A stretch of DNA of 64,000 bases, taken from positions 310,001 through 374,000 of the forward strand of contig JACKMB010000002.1 of NCBI GenBank assembly GCA_024235615.1, in the 5' to 3' direction. This document shows positions 55,584 to 64,000 of the stretch, one piece after another. This DNA is from Thauera sp. (GTDB lineage: Bacteria > Pseudomonadota > Gammaproteobacteria > Burkholderiales > Rhodocyclaceae). Numbering within the stretch: position 1 is the first letter of the stretch; every line of letters begins with the position of its first letter. A program made the translations under genes and the position numbers. The notes under the pieces are model-generated. The model was given only the letters and a program-made list of their open reading frames with translations. It made no database searches and was not told the origin of the DNA.

Positions 55584-58500
55584 TTATCGGGCCGATCGGA
55601 TTGGCGGGCAGCGGCCGGGGCTCGCGCATGCCGCGTCGTCGGCGAAAGGTGCGTGAGTCTGCCACGAAAACCAGCCCGGGATGTGCTCGACCGGCATCGG
55701 GCGGGCGATGCCGAAGCCCTGGCCGAGCCTGCAGCCGAGATCGAGCAGGGCCTCGGCGTGGGCGGGCGTCTCCACGCCCTCGGCGATCACCTCGCGACCG
55801 AAGGTGCGCGCGAGCTGCACCACGGCGCCGACGATCGCACGCGCTTCGCCGTCCTCCAGCATGTCGAGCACGAAGCTGCGGTCGATCTTGAGGCGGTCGA
55901 ACGGGAGCTGGCGGAAGTGACGCAGCGAGGCGTAGCCGGTGCCGAAGTCGTCGAGCGCGATGCGTACGCCGAGGCGGTGGCAGGCGTTGAGCACGTCCAT
56001 CGCCAGCACCATGTCGTCGAGCGCGGTGGATTCGAGGATCTCGAGCTCCATCCGCGCGGGTGGGATGTCGGGGTGGCGCTCCAGGGCGCTGCGCACGCTG
56101 GCCACGAAACCCGCCTGCATCAGCGGGCGGGGGCCGACGTTGACGCTGACGGCGATGTCCAGCCCGGCGGCGCGGCAGCGCTCGAGCGCGCCGAGCGCAT
56201 GGTCGATCACCCACTGGCCGAGCCGGGTCTCGAGCTCGGTGCCCTCGAGATCGGGCAGGAAGTCGCCCGGAAGCAGCAGGCCACGTTCGGGATGTTGCCA
56301 GCGCAGCAGGGCCTCCATGCCGAGCGGGCGGCCGTCGGCCATGTCGACCTGGGGCTGGAAGTGCAGCACGAACTCGTGCCGGCGCAAGGCCAGCTCGAGG
56401 CGCTCGAGGCGTTCCTTGCGCACGCGCTGCTGCTCCTCGACGCTGGCGTCGAAGAACTGGATGCAGTTGCGCCCGCGCTGCTTGGCGCGGTACATCGCCT
56501 GGTCGGCGTGGCGCAGCAGGGTGTCGGGGTCGGCGTCGTCCTCGAGGAAGAGGGTGACGCCGATGCTCGCCGACACCGACACCTGGCGGGTGGCGAGCGC
56601 GATCGGCATGCGGATGGCGTCGAGCACGCGCTCGAGCACACGCTCGCCGTCGATGTCCTCGAGCAGCAGCACGAACTCGTCGCCGCCGACGCGGGCCACG
56701 GTGTCGCTCGCGCGCAGGATCGTGGCGAGCCGGTCGACGATGCCGACCAGCACCTGGTCGCCGGCCTCGTGGCCGAGCTGGTCGTTCACCGGCTTGAAGC
56801 CGTCGAGGTCGATCACGCAGACCGCGAGCGGCCGCCCGGTGCGGCGCGAGTGCGCGATCGCCTGGCGCAGGCGGTCGTCGAGCAGGCGGCGGTTGGGTGC
56901 GCCGGTGAGCGGGTCGAAGTAGGCGATGCGGTTGAGCTCTTCCTCGTGCTTCTTGAGCCGGCTGATGTCGGAGAACATCGCCAGATGGTGGATCAGCCGC
57001 CCGCGCGCATCGCGCACCCGGCTGATCGACAACACCTCGGCGAACTCGCTGCCATCCTTGCGCCGGTTCCACAGCTCGCCCTGCCAGTGGTCATGCTCTT
57101 CGAGCGCCTGCCACATCGCGCGGTAGAACTCGCGCCCCTGGCGGCCGGAGGCGAGCATGCCGGGGTCGCGGCCGAGGCTCTCCTCGCGGCTGTAGCCGGT
57201 GATGCGGCAGAAGGCGGGGTTGACGTCGACGATGCGGTTATCCGCGTCGGTGATCAGGATGGCCTCGTAGCTCGACGAGAACACGCTCGCGGCCAGGCGC
57301 AGGCGCTCCTCGTTTTCCTTGCGGCGGTCGATGTCGACCTGTGCGCCGGTCAGCAGCAGTGCGCGCCCGTCGGCGTCGCGGCGCACGGCGAGGGCGCGGT
57401 CGTGAACCCAGATCCAGTTCCCGTCGCGGTGGCGCAGGCGCAGGTCGTGCTCGTAGAAGGCGGTCTCGCCGCGGATGTGGCGCTCGAGTTCGAGCTCGGC
57501 CTCGGCCAGGTCGGCGGGGTGCACGCGCTCGCGCCAGGATGCGCGCCCGAGCCCGGTGCAGGCCTCGGGCGGGAGCCCCAGCATCGCCGCCCAGCGCGCG
57601 TCCACCCTCCATTCCCCGGTCTCCAGGTTCCACTCCCAACTGCCGGCCTGGGTGGCCTCGACCACGTTGCGCAGGTGATGGCGATCGAGTTCGACTTCCG
57701 CCGCCAGCCGGCGCGCGGCGGCGTTGGCCTGCGACAGCGCCAGGTTGCGCTGCGCCAGACGCGCGAGCAGCAGCACGATCGCCAGGGTCGCGAGGCCGAG
57801 CACGAAGAGCGTCTCGTGGTAGCGCGCCCACACGTCGTTCCAGGTGAAGGGCGGACTCGCGTCGAAGGGCGGCAGGCGCAGCTCGCGCAGCATCTCCTCC
57901 ACGCGGGCGTAGTCGGCGGGGATGGTGAAGCCGTGGATACGGGCGGCGCGCGCGGCCGGATCGCCGGCCTCGAGGCCGAGTGCGAGCGCGGCCACCTTGC
58001 GCATCAGCGCCGGGTCGGCCTGGCGCAGGGCAACGAGCGGCCACTCGGGATAGAGCCGGGTGGAGCTGTGCAGCGGGAATCCGGCGTGCTGCAGCGGATG
58101 CAGCACGCGCAGGCCGGAGAGGTCGCGGCCCTCTGCGGACAGGGCCTCGAGCAGGCCGGTGCGCACGAAGCCAGCGTCGACCCGGCCGTCGAGCACCGCG
58201 TCGACGACGCTGTCCTGGCTCTGCTGCAGCGTGAGCATGTCCAGCAAGGCCGGGTCGGCGCCGGCGGCCTTCATCTCGAACGCCTGCGCCGGGTAGGTGG
58301 CGAGGAAGTTGGCGTGGGTCGTGCCGACGCGCTTGCCCTGCAGGTCGGCGAGCGCGGACAGGCGTTTGTCCCCGCTGCGCACCAGGATCACGCCGCCGAA
58401 CTCGTTCAGTGCTTGCCCGCCGGCATCGGAGACCACCGTGGCGATGGCGCCGGACAGAGGGTTGGCGCTGCGCAGCGTAATGAAATGCGCCGGGTTGGTC

Positions 58501-58748
58501 AGCAGCAGCTCGAGCTCGCCGGCGGCCAGGGCGCGCTGCAGTCCGGCATCGTCGAGCGCGTGCAGGCGCACCTCGACGCCGTCGAGGCGCGTGTTCAGGT
58601 AGTCGACGAAGGGTTGCCACGAGGCCTCGACCAGCGCCTTGGGGCGGGACGAATACACGCCGAAATCGAGTCCGGGTTGGGCCTGCAGGTCCAGGCTGCC
58701 GATGCCCAGACCAACGCACAGGAGGGCGGTGCGGAGGATTCGTCGCAT
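55584..58748 (-). CDS. PhnD-like/PAS/GGDEF/EAL cyclic-di-GMP signalling protein
   Basis: The 1054-residue membrane sensor has a signal/anchor (1-24) and a periplasmic phosphonate-binding-like domain (about 25-300; LDFGVYSSRPKALVEASWQP, LADLQGKRVGTTHANFLATY). A membrane segment lies near 318-335 (LFVLGLATLAIVLLLARL). Two PAS domains follow (about 355-610), then GGDEF with intact motif GGDEF (688-692) and EAL with EALLRW (812) and DDFGTGYASL. Both cyclase and phosphodiesterase motifs look complete; net activity cannot be told from sequence. It may feed the YcgR proteins in the flagellar region. Substrate-binding sensors of this type respond to small periplasmic anions. Confidence 0.93.
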   Translation of the reverse strand: MRRILRTALLCVGLGIGSLDLQAQPGLDFGVYSSRPKALVEASWQPFVDYLNTRLDGVEVRLHALDDAGLQRALAAGELELLLTNPAHFITLRSANPLSGAIATVVSDAGGQALNEFGGVILVRSGDKRLSALADLQGKRVGTTHANFLATYPAQAFEMKAAGADPALLDMLTLQQSQDSVVDAVLDGRVDAGFVRTGLLEALSAEGRDLSGLRVLHPLQHAGFPLHSSTRLYPEWPLVALRQADPALMRKVAALALGLEAGDPAARAARIHGFTIPADYARVEEMLRELRLPPFDASPPFTWNDVWARYHETLFVLGLATLAIVLLLARLAQRNLALSQANAAARRLAAEVELDRHHLRNVVEATQAGSWEWNLETGEWRVDARWAAMLGLPPEACTGLGRASWRERVHPADLAEAELELERHIRGETAFYEHDLRLRHRDGNWIWVHDRALAVRRDADGRALLLTGAQVDIDRRKENEERLRLAASVFSSSYEAILITDADNRIVDVNPAFCRITGYSREESLGRDPGMLASGRQGREFYRAMWQALEEHDHWQGELWNRRKDGSEFAEVLSISRVRDARGRLIHHLAMFSDISRLKKHEEELNRIAYFDPLTGAPNRRLLDDRLRQAIAHSRRTGRPLAVCVIDLDGFKPVNDQLGHEAGDQVLVGIVDRLATILRASDTVARVGGDEFVLLLEDIDGERVLERVLDAIRMPIALATRQVSVSASIGVTLFLEDDADPDTLLRHADQAMYRAKQRGRNCIQFFDASVEEQQRVRKERLERLELALRRHEFVLHFQPQVDMADGRPLGMEALLRWQHPERGLLLPGDFLPDLEGTELETRLGQWVIDHALGALERCRAAGLDIAVSVNVGPRPLMQAGFVASVRSALERHPDIPPARMELEILESTALDDMVLAMDVLNACHRLGVRIALDDFGTGYASLRHFRQLPFDRLKIDRSFVLDMLEDGEARAIVGAVVQLARTFGREVIAEGVETPAHAEALLDLGCRLGQGFGIARPMPVEHIPGWFSWQTHAPFADDAACASPGRCPPIRSAR

Positions 58749-59003
58749 CAGCGCCGGGTGGCCGTCGAGGTTGTCGGGCGCTGCGCCGGCCGGCTCACCG
58801 GGCGAGCAAGGCAGCCGCGCGCGGGCGAATCCTGGGACGGGTGGGAAACATCACGGCGCATCGGGTGGAGTAGGGCAGATCAACTGCTCATTTTAGGGCT
58901 TTCGAAGCCCCTGCGGCAGCCCGTTCGGTCGTCTTGTGACACAGTTCGCGCACGCGCCGGCCAGCGCGCCCCGAGCTCGGGGCGCGCGCCGGCGCTGCGA
59001 CGC

Positions 59004-61031
59004 TCAGTCTTCGCGACGGCGGAAGGGCTTGCCGCCGCGTTCGCCCTGGCGCTTCACCGGTGCGGAGTGGCCGCCGGCCTTGCGGTCGGTCGACGGCGGG
59101 CGGCGCTCGTCGTGCGGGCGGCGCTCGTCGTGGCCGCGGAAGCCCCCGCCGGGCTTGCCGCCATAGCCGCCACCGGGCTGGCCCGGGCGCGGACCGCCGA
59201 AGTCACGCGGGCGTCGGTCGGCGTCCTGCGACCGGAAGCCGTCGCCGCCTTCGGGCCGCGCCGGGCGACGGCGTTCGGGCACCGAGGCCGCCTCGGCCGC
59301 GCTCAGCTCGCGGATCGACAAGGGCATCTGGCGAACGCGGGTGCGCTTGAGCGTGGCGAGGAGGTCCTCGGGCAGGTTGGCGGGCAGCTCGACCGTGGAG
59401 AATTCGTCGAAGAGGTGGATCTGGCCGATGAACTTGCCCTCGATGCCGCCCTCGTTGGCGATCGCGCCGACGATCTCCTTGGGGCTGGCGCCGTGGGCGC
59501 GGCCGACCTCGATGCGGTAGCGCACCAGCGCGCCTTCGGAGAAGGAGCGCCGGCGGGCGAGGATCTCGTCGCGGTTGGGGCGCGGCGTGCGCTCGCGCGC
59601 GGCGCCGGTGGTGAAGTGCTCGGCGCGCGGCGCGCGGCCTTCGCTCGGCGTCGTGGTGGCGATGTCCCAGCCGCGGCCGGACTGCTCGACCTGCAGCGGG
59701 CGCTCGCGCTGGGCGAGCAGCGCCAGCGCAGCGGCGACTTCGTGGATCTCGAGCTCGTTCTCCTCGATCAGGTCGTTGACCACGCCCATGAAGAAGCCGA
59801 GTTCGGCGCCCGCGATGGTCTCGGCGACCTGGCGCTTGAACTGGGCCACGCGCAGGTTGGTGACCTCCTCGCTGCTCGGCAGCGCGATCGGGGTGATCGG
59901 CTGGCGGGTGGCGCGCTCGATCATCTTGAGCATGCGCGTCTCGCGCGGCGCCACGAACAGGATCGCCACCCCCTCGCGCCCGGCGCGGCCGGTGCGGCCG
60001 ATGCGGTGCACATAGGCCTCGGTGTCGTAGGGGATGTCGTAGTTGATCACGTGCGAGACGCGCGGCACGTCGATGCCGCGCGCGGCCACGTCGGTGGCGA
60101 TCACGATGTCGAGCGCGCCGTTCTTGAGCTGCTCGATCACGCGCTCGCGCAGGCCCTGGTTCATGTCGCCGTTGAGCGCGGCGGCGGCGTAGCCGCGCGC
60201 GGCGAGCTTGTCGGCGAGTTCCTCGGTGGCGATCTTGGTGCGCACGAACACGATCGCGGCGTCGAAGCTCTCCTCGGCGTCGAGGATGCGGGTGAGCGCG
60301 TCGAGCTTGTCCACCCCGCGCACCAGCCAGTAGCGCTGGCTGATCTTGGCCACGGTCGAGGTGGCGGCGCGGATCTTGATTTCCTGCGGGTTGCGCAGGT
60401 GGCGGCGGGCGACGTCGCGGATCACGTTCGGCATGGTGGCCGAGAACAGCGCGGTCTGGCGCTCGGCCGGGGTGTGCTCGAGGATCCACTCGACGTCGTC
60501 GATGAAGCCCATGCGCAGCATCTCGTCGGCCTCGTCGAGCACGATCGCCTTGAGCGCGTCGAGCTTGAGGCTCTCGCGCTCGAGGTGGTCCATGACCCGG
60601 CCCGGGGTGCCGACGATCACCTGGGCGCCGCGCGAGAGCTGGCGCAGCTGCACCACCATGCTCTGGCCGCCGTAGATCGGCAGCACGTGGAAGTTCTTCA
60701 GGTGGTGGGCGTACTTGGCGAAGGCCTCGGCGACCTGGATCGCGAGCTCGCGCGTGGGGGTGAGCACCAGCACCTGCGGGCGGGTGTCGGCGAGGTCGAG
60801 CTTGGCCAGCATCGGCAGCGCGAAGGCGGCGGTCTTGCCGGTGCCGGTCTGCGCCTCGCCAAGGATGTCGTGGCCGGCAAGCAGTTGCGGGATGCACGCG
60901 GCCTGGATCGGCGAGGGGGTCTCGTAGCCCACTTCGGCAAGCGCGGAGAGCAGGGCTGCGGGGAGCTGGAGGTCGGCGAAGCGCAGTTCGGCTTCGGCGG
61001 GGGCGGATTCGGGGCGGGAGGCTTCGGTCAT
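59004..61031 (-). CDS. deaD: DEAD-box RNA helicase, DeaD/CsdA type
   Basis: The 675-residue helicase has the Q motif region (YETPSPIQAACIPQLL), Walker A AQTGTGKT (about 56), PTRELAIQ, DEAD (about 166), SAT and HRIGRTGR. A C-terminal DbpA-like RNA-binding domain (about 490-570; VRYRIEVGRAHGASPKEIVG) and a Gly/Arg-rich tail follow. It unwinds structured RNA in ribosome assembly and cold adaptation. A cold-shock gene lies upstream on the same strand. The ATG at 61031 (MTEASRPESA) was chosen; upstream codons are Arg/Pro-rich. Confidence 0.95.
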   Translation of the reverse strand: MTEASRPESAPAEAELRFADLQLPAALLSALAEVGYETPSPIQAACIPQLLAGHDILGEAQTGTGKTAAFALPMLAKLDLADTRPQVLVLTPTRELAIQVAEAFAKYAHHLKNFHVLPIYGGQSMVVQLRQLSRGAQVIVGTPGRVMDHLERESLKLDALKAIVLDEADEMLRMGFIDDVEWILEHTPAERQTALFSATMPNVIRDVARRHLRNPQEIKIRAATSTVAKISQRYWLVRGVDKLDALTRILDAEESFDAAIVFVRTKIATEELADKLAARGYAAAALNGDMNQGLRERVIEQLKNGALDIVIATDVAARGIDVPRVSHVINYDIPYDTEAYVHRIGRTGRAGREGVAILFVAPRETRMLKMIERATRQPITPIALPSSEEVTNLRVAQFKRQVAETIAGAELGFFMGVVNDLIEENELEIHEVAAALALLAQRERPLQVEQSGRGWDIATTTPSEGRAPRAEHFTTGAARERTPRPNRDEILARRRSFSEGALVRYRIEVGRAHGASPKEIVGAIANEGGIEGKFIGQIHLFDEFSTVELPANLPEDLLATLKRTRVRQMPLSIRELSAAEAASVPERRRPARPEGGDGFRSQDADRRPRDFGGPRPGQPGGGYGGKPGGGFRGHDERRPHDERRPPSTDRKAGGHSAPVKRQGERGGKPFRRRED

Positions 61032-61213
61032 GGCGTCGTGGCCGCGGGGGCGGCGATGGGCAGCGGCGCTGCAACATCGCGAAGGCGGGCGATTGCGGCG
61101 CGGCGAGGGTGATGGGGCGGCTCGTGGCCGCGGCGTTGCGGCGGGTGGCCGCGGACTTGCGCGCCTGGCGCGTTGCGCGGGTGCGGAGGGGCGGCCCAAG
61201 GCCGCCGCAAATG

Positions 61214-61238
61214 CAAAAACGCGGCGCAGGGCCGCGTT
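61214..61238 (-). terminator. Intrinsic terminator of the cold-shock gene
   Basis: On the minus strand AACGCGGC, loop CCTGC, GCCGCGTT followed by TTTGCATTT. Perfect 8-bp stem with a T-rich tail, 38 bp after the csp stop. It insulates deaD from the csp transcript. Confidence 0.9.
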
Positions 61239-61275
61239 TCGGGTCGATCGAGAGACGTCGAGGACGTCGGATCGA

Positions 61276-61485
61276 TTACAGCGGGCGGATGTTGGCCGCC
61301 TGCAGGCCCTTCGGGCCGGTCTTGACTTCGAATTCGACGCGCTGGTTTTCGGCCAGGCTCTTGAAGCCCTTGCTCTGGATCTCCGAGAAGTGGGCGAACA
61401 GGTCGTCGCCGCCGCCTTCAGGGGTGATGAAGCCGAAGCCCTTGGCGTCGTTGAACCATTTCACGGTACCGGTTTGAGTGCTCAT
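61276..61485 (-). CDS. Cold-shock protein (CspA family)
   Basis: The 69-residue protein has the single cold-shock domain with RNP1 (KGFGFITPE) and RNP2 (DLFAHFSEI) motifs. It binds single-stranded RNA/DNA as a chaperone. ATG at 61485 fits the family start [13 protein letters not shown]; a longer start at 61497 is unlikely. The leader of about 280 bp between this gene and the divergent rbgA holds no other gene and may contain the long 5' UTR usual for csp genes. Confidence 0.96.
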   Translation of the reverse strand: MSTQTGTVKWFNDAKGFGFITPEGGGDDLFAHFSEIQSKGFKSLAENQRVEFEVKTGPKGLQAANIRPL

Positions 61486-61767
61486 TTTGCGTTCCATATG
61501 GAGAATTGCGGGCTTGCGCCCCGAGGTGCAGGAACGATCAAGAAACGTAATCAGGGAGGCATCAAACCGACACGCGTTTTTTTGGAACACGCTGGCAACC
61601 ACACCAACAACCACTGCTTGAATCGACTGCGAGCCGCAAGATACACGCTTTTGCGCGGATGCGTGAATTTATTTTTCAGTTCGATCGCATGCAGCCCATG
61701 CGCGGGACGCGTGCCGGCGTCCGGCGGTGGGATAATCCGCCCCCCGACAGTCAACGCAGGTCTCTCC

Positions 61768-62739
61768 ATGCCCATCCAGTGGTTCCCCGGACACATGGCC
61801 TCGGCGCGCAAGAAGGCGGCCGAGGCGATGGCCATGACCGACGTGGTCATCGAGGTCGTCGATGCACGCCTGCCCGAGGCGAGCAGCAACCCGATGATCG
61901 CCGAGCTGCGCCGCTTCCGTAACCGCCCCTGCCTCAAGCTGCTCAACAAGTCCGACCTTGCCGACCCCGAGGCCACGCGGGCCTGGATGGACTTCTACAA
62001 CCGCCAGCCGGGCGTCAAGGCGGTGGCGATCTCGGCCAAGAGCCCGGCCGAGGTTGCGCGGGTGCCGGCGCTGTGCCGCCAGCTCGCGCCGCACCGCGAC
62101 GACGGCACCAAGCCGCTGCGCATGATGATCATGGGCATCCCCAACGTCGGCAAATCGACGCTGATGAACGCGCTGCTCAAGCGCAAGGTGGCCAAGGTGG
62201 GCGACGAGCCGGCGGTGACCAAGCACCAGCAGACGCTCGACCTCGGTCCCGGCATGACCCTCACCGACACGCCCGGCATGATGTGGCCGAAGATCGACCA
62301 CGACGCCGACGGCTACATGCTCGCGGCCAGTCATGCGATCGGGCGCAACGCGGTGATCGACGAGGAGGTGGCGGCCTTCCTCGGCGAGATCCTGATCGCA
62401 CGCTACCCCGGCCGCCTGGTGGCGCGCTATCGGCTGGACGCCGCCACGGTGGCGGCGCTGGACGGCCCGGCGCTGGTCGAGGGGGTGGGCCGCCGGCGCG
62501 GCTGCCTGGTGAAAGGTGGCGGGCTGGACCTGGAGAAGGCCGCGCAGATCCTGCTGCAGGACTATCGCGACGGTGCGCTCGGGCGCATCAGCCTGGAGAC
62601 GCCGCAGACGCGCGCGGCGATGATCGCCGCTGCGCAGGCGGCCGCCGCTCAGGCCGTGAGCGCTGGCGAGGCCGCCGGGCAGGACGCGGCTGCGGATACG
62701 GCGGGGGAGGGCGACGCGGGCGGAGATGGCGGCGACTGA
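61768..62739 (+). CDS. Ribosome biogenesis GTPase (RbgA/YlqF family)
   Basis: The 323-residue circularly permuted GTPase starts PIQWFPGHMASARKKAAEAM. The G4 motif NKSD precedes the P-loop GIPNVGKST (about 123-131) and the G3-like DTPGMMWPK. In Gram-positives RbgA matures the 50S subunit. An Ala/Gly/Asp-rich tail (about 285-323) overlaps the 3' end of a possible gene on the other strand. Confidence 0.93.
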   Translation: MPIQWFPGHMASARKKAAEAMAMTDVVIEVVDARLPEASSNPMIAELRRFRNRPCLKLLNKSDLADPEATRAWMDFYNRQPGVKAVAISAKSPAEVARVPALCRQLAPHRDDGTKPLRMMIMGIPNVGKSTLMNALLKRKVAKVGDEPAVTKHQQTLDLGPGMTLTDTPGMMWPKIDHDADGYMLAASHAIGRNAVIDEEVAAFLGEILIARYPGRLVARYRLDAATVAALDGPALVEGVGRRRGCLVKGGGLDLEKAAQILLQDYRDGALGRISLETPQTRAAMIAAAQAAAAQAVSAGEAAGQDAAADTAGEGDAGGDGGD

Positions 62740-62969
62740 TCCGCCGTCTCCGGCACGATCTCGATCCAGCGCAACCACTGCCCGCAGGCGTTGCGCGGCC
62801 CGCGCAGCGAGCCGTGCCAGGGGCCTTCGCGACAGGGGCCGCGCGGCGCGGCGGGGTCCAGCTCCACCGTGCTGCCGTCCGCGCCCACGCGCCGCCACCC
62901 GCCCCAGCGATTGCAGGTGGGGCAGCGGCGCAGTTCCGCGACGGGCGGGGTTGTGGGCGTGGCGGTCAT
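62649..62969 (-). CDS. Small zinc-ribbon-like protein
   Basis: The 106-residue product has a compact cysteine-containing core (RRCPTCNRWGGWRRVGADGS, then GPCREGPWHG and NACGQWLRWIEIVPE), which could bind one zinc ion. The tail is Pro/Ser/Ala-rich and overlaps the last 91 bp of the rbgA gene in antisense. The core looks protein-like, with Trp-rich spacing that is unusual by chance. No family recognised. The stop may in reality lie elsewhere only if the tail is an artefact. Confidence 0.6.
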   Translation of the reverse strand: MTATPTTPPVAELRRCPTCNRWGGWRRVGADGSTVELDPAAPRGPCREGPWHGSLRGPRNACGQWLRWIEIVPETADQSPPSPPASPSPAVSAAASCPAASPALTA

Positions 62970-63158
62970 CGTGTTTGCGGGCGTCGGTTCTCGATCATGG
63001 TGCAGGGGTGCAGCGCCGATCGCCCTCTGCACGAGCGGTACCATCGCGACGGATGGCCCGGAAGGCGTGCGTTCGCCACATTGCCGCCGCGCGCCGCACG
63101 GCGCAGGCTGGATGCGTTTGATATCATTGTCAATCTGTCGTTCCCCCTCCGGAGTCCC

Positions 63159-64000
63159 ATGAGCGTTCCGTCAGCCTCTCGGCTGCACGCCCTCAACGTC
63201 GACCTGCACTGCCACTCCACCGTCTCCGACGGCTGGCTCGAGCCCGAGGCGCTGGTGCTGCGCGCAATCTCCAACGGTGTCGAACTGCTCGCGCTCACTG
63301 ATCACGACGAACTCGGCGGCATCGCGGCCGCTCAGGGCGTCGCCCGCGCGCACGGGCTGGCCTTCGTCCCCGGCGTCGAGATCTCGGTGTCGTTCGCCGG
63401 CGAGACCGTCCACATCGTGGGCCTGGGCGTCGATCCCGAGTGCCCGGCGCTGCGTGCGGGCCTCGCCGCTTTGCGTGCCGGACGCGACGGGCGCGCGCGG
63501 CGCATGGGCGAGGAGCTCGCCCGCGTCGGCATCCCCGACGCCTTCGCCGGCGCCTGCCGCTTCGCGCGCAACCCCGCGCTGGTGAGCCGCGCGCACTTCG
63601 CCCGCCATCTGGTCGCGAGCGGGGTGATGCCCGACGTGAAGACCGTCTTCGACCACTATCTCGTGCGCGGCAAGCCCGGCTTCGTCGAGCACCGCTGGGC
63701 GGCGCTGGAGGACGCCGTGGGCTGGATCCGCGCCGCCGGCGGCATCGCCGTGGTCGCCCACCCGGCGCGCTACCGGCTGTCCTCGGTCGCCCTGGGCGAG
63801 CTCTTCGACCGCTTCGTCGCGGCCGGTGGCGAGGCCGTCGAGGTGGTGGCCGGCGCACATACCGAGGACGACATGCGCCGCTTCGCGAGCCTCGCGCGCC
63901 AGCGCGGGCTCCTGGCCTCGCGTGCGTCCGATTTTCATGGCGTGCAGGAGAGCATGGTCGACGTCGGCCGCTGCAATCCGCTGCCCGCCGACCTCGAGCC
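63159..64000 (+). CDS. PHP-domain phosphatase (3',5'-nucleoside bisphosphate phosphatase type), cut by window edge
   Basis: The first 280 codons are present. They show the PHP metal motifs: VDLHCHSTVSDG near residue 15, LTDHDELGG near 40, GVEISV near 70, AVVAHPARY near 195 and the late ASDFHG near 260. The sequence and length so far fit the RnmA/TrpH-like enzyme that removes the 3' phosphate of pAp or acts on short RNA ends. A CCGGAG ribosome site precedes the ATG. The last few residues lie outside the window. Confidence 0.9.
   Translation, partial: MSVPSASRLHALNVDLHCHSTVSDGWLEPEALVLRAISNGVELLALTDHDELGGIAAAQGVARAHGLAFVPGVEISVSFAGETVHIVGLGVDPECPALRAGLAALRAGRDGRARRMGEELARVGIPDAFAGACRFARNPALVSRAHFARHLVASGVMPDVKTVFDHYLVRGKPGFVEHRWAALEDAVGWIRAAGGIAVVAHPARYRLSSVALGELFDRFVAAGGEAVEVVAGAHTEDDMRRFASLARQRGLLASRASDFHGVQESMVDVGRCNPLPADLE

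Noticed and set aside
54705-61112. Open frame of more than 2100 codons on the plus strand
   Set aside because: It runs antisense through the hydrolase, GGDEF/EAL and deaD genes, each with clear motifs; no domain is recognisable in the long frame.

Overview
The window is one continuous stretch of very GC-rich bacterial chromosome with tight gene packing, many 1-4 bp start/stop overlaps and GTG starts. Gene content points to a flagellated betaproteobacterium, most likely Rhodocyclales of the Thauera/Azoarcus type: fliKJIHGF beside a flrB/flrC-type sigma-54 regulator pair, a 1600-residue NAD-glutamate dehydrogenase, ETF-ubiquinone oxidoreductase with acetoacetyl-CoA synthetase, and the order pyrG-kdsA-eno-ftsB. 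The lineage is inferred from gene content, not from a marker gene. I saw no rRNA, tRNA, CRISPR array or complete insertion sequence. Layout. (1) 1-17.9 kb is a flagellar region. fliF-G-H-I-J and the start of fliK run leftward; flrB and flrC (sensor kinase and GAFTGA-type activator) run rightward; fliE runs leftward from a consensus -24/-12 (sigma-54) promoter; two tandem YcgR-like PilZ genes follow. An orphan MqsA antitoxin interrupts the cluster. The late block fliC-flaG-fliD-fliS-fliT-fliK-like-fhlB reads leftward from a probable sigma-28 promoter. (2) 18.2-25 kb is an accessory island of toxin-antitoxin debris and duplication: a truncated RelE-type toxin, Phd/VapC, MntA with only the first residues of its HepT toxin, two near-identical ccdA-ccdB operons each followed by a convergent Uma2-family gene, a ParD-like/RelE pair, a third Uma2 gene, a GrpB-family gene, and several copies of a short palindromic repeat. 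(3) 25.2-30.6 kb holds poorly known envelope genes: a small exported protein, a DUF3592-like membrane protein with a zinc ribbon, and a three-gene overlapping operon (membrane protein, Sel1-repeat periplasmic protein, large exported protein with an Ig-like segment). (4) 30.6-40.6 kb is catabolic: ETF-QO, divergent from thioesterase, acetoacetyl-CoA synthetase and an isochorismatase-family hydrolase, then glutamate dehydrogenase. A 20-bp perfect operator-like palindrome sits in the divergent promoter region. (5) 40.6-64 kb is mostly housekeeping: pyrG, kdsA, eno, ftsB, an NlpC/P60 lipoprotein, a SIMPL-domain protein, a gamma-carbonic-anhydrase-like protein, rlmJ, a MazG-like pyrophosphohydrolase, a Pit phosphate transporter, folE, fabI, yaeQ, an alpha/beta hydrolase, a PhnD-like/PAS/GGDEF/EAL protein, a DEAD-box helicase, a cold-shock protein, rbgA/ylqF and a PHP-domain phosphatase cut by the window edge. 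How the parts relate: FlrB/FlrC should switch on fliE and other sigma-54 promoters, sigma-28 the filament genes, and the YcgR pair would link cyclic-di-GMP (made or destroyed by proteins like the GGDEF/EAL gene at 55.6-58.7 kb) to motility. The most unusual material is the toxin-antitoxin island with its duplicated ccdAB-uma2 module, the two antitoxins left without intact toxins, a multi-branched inverted-repeat structure in front of eno, and the uncharacterised three-gene envelope operon.
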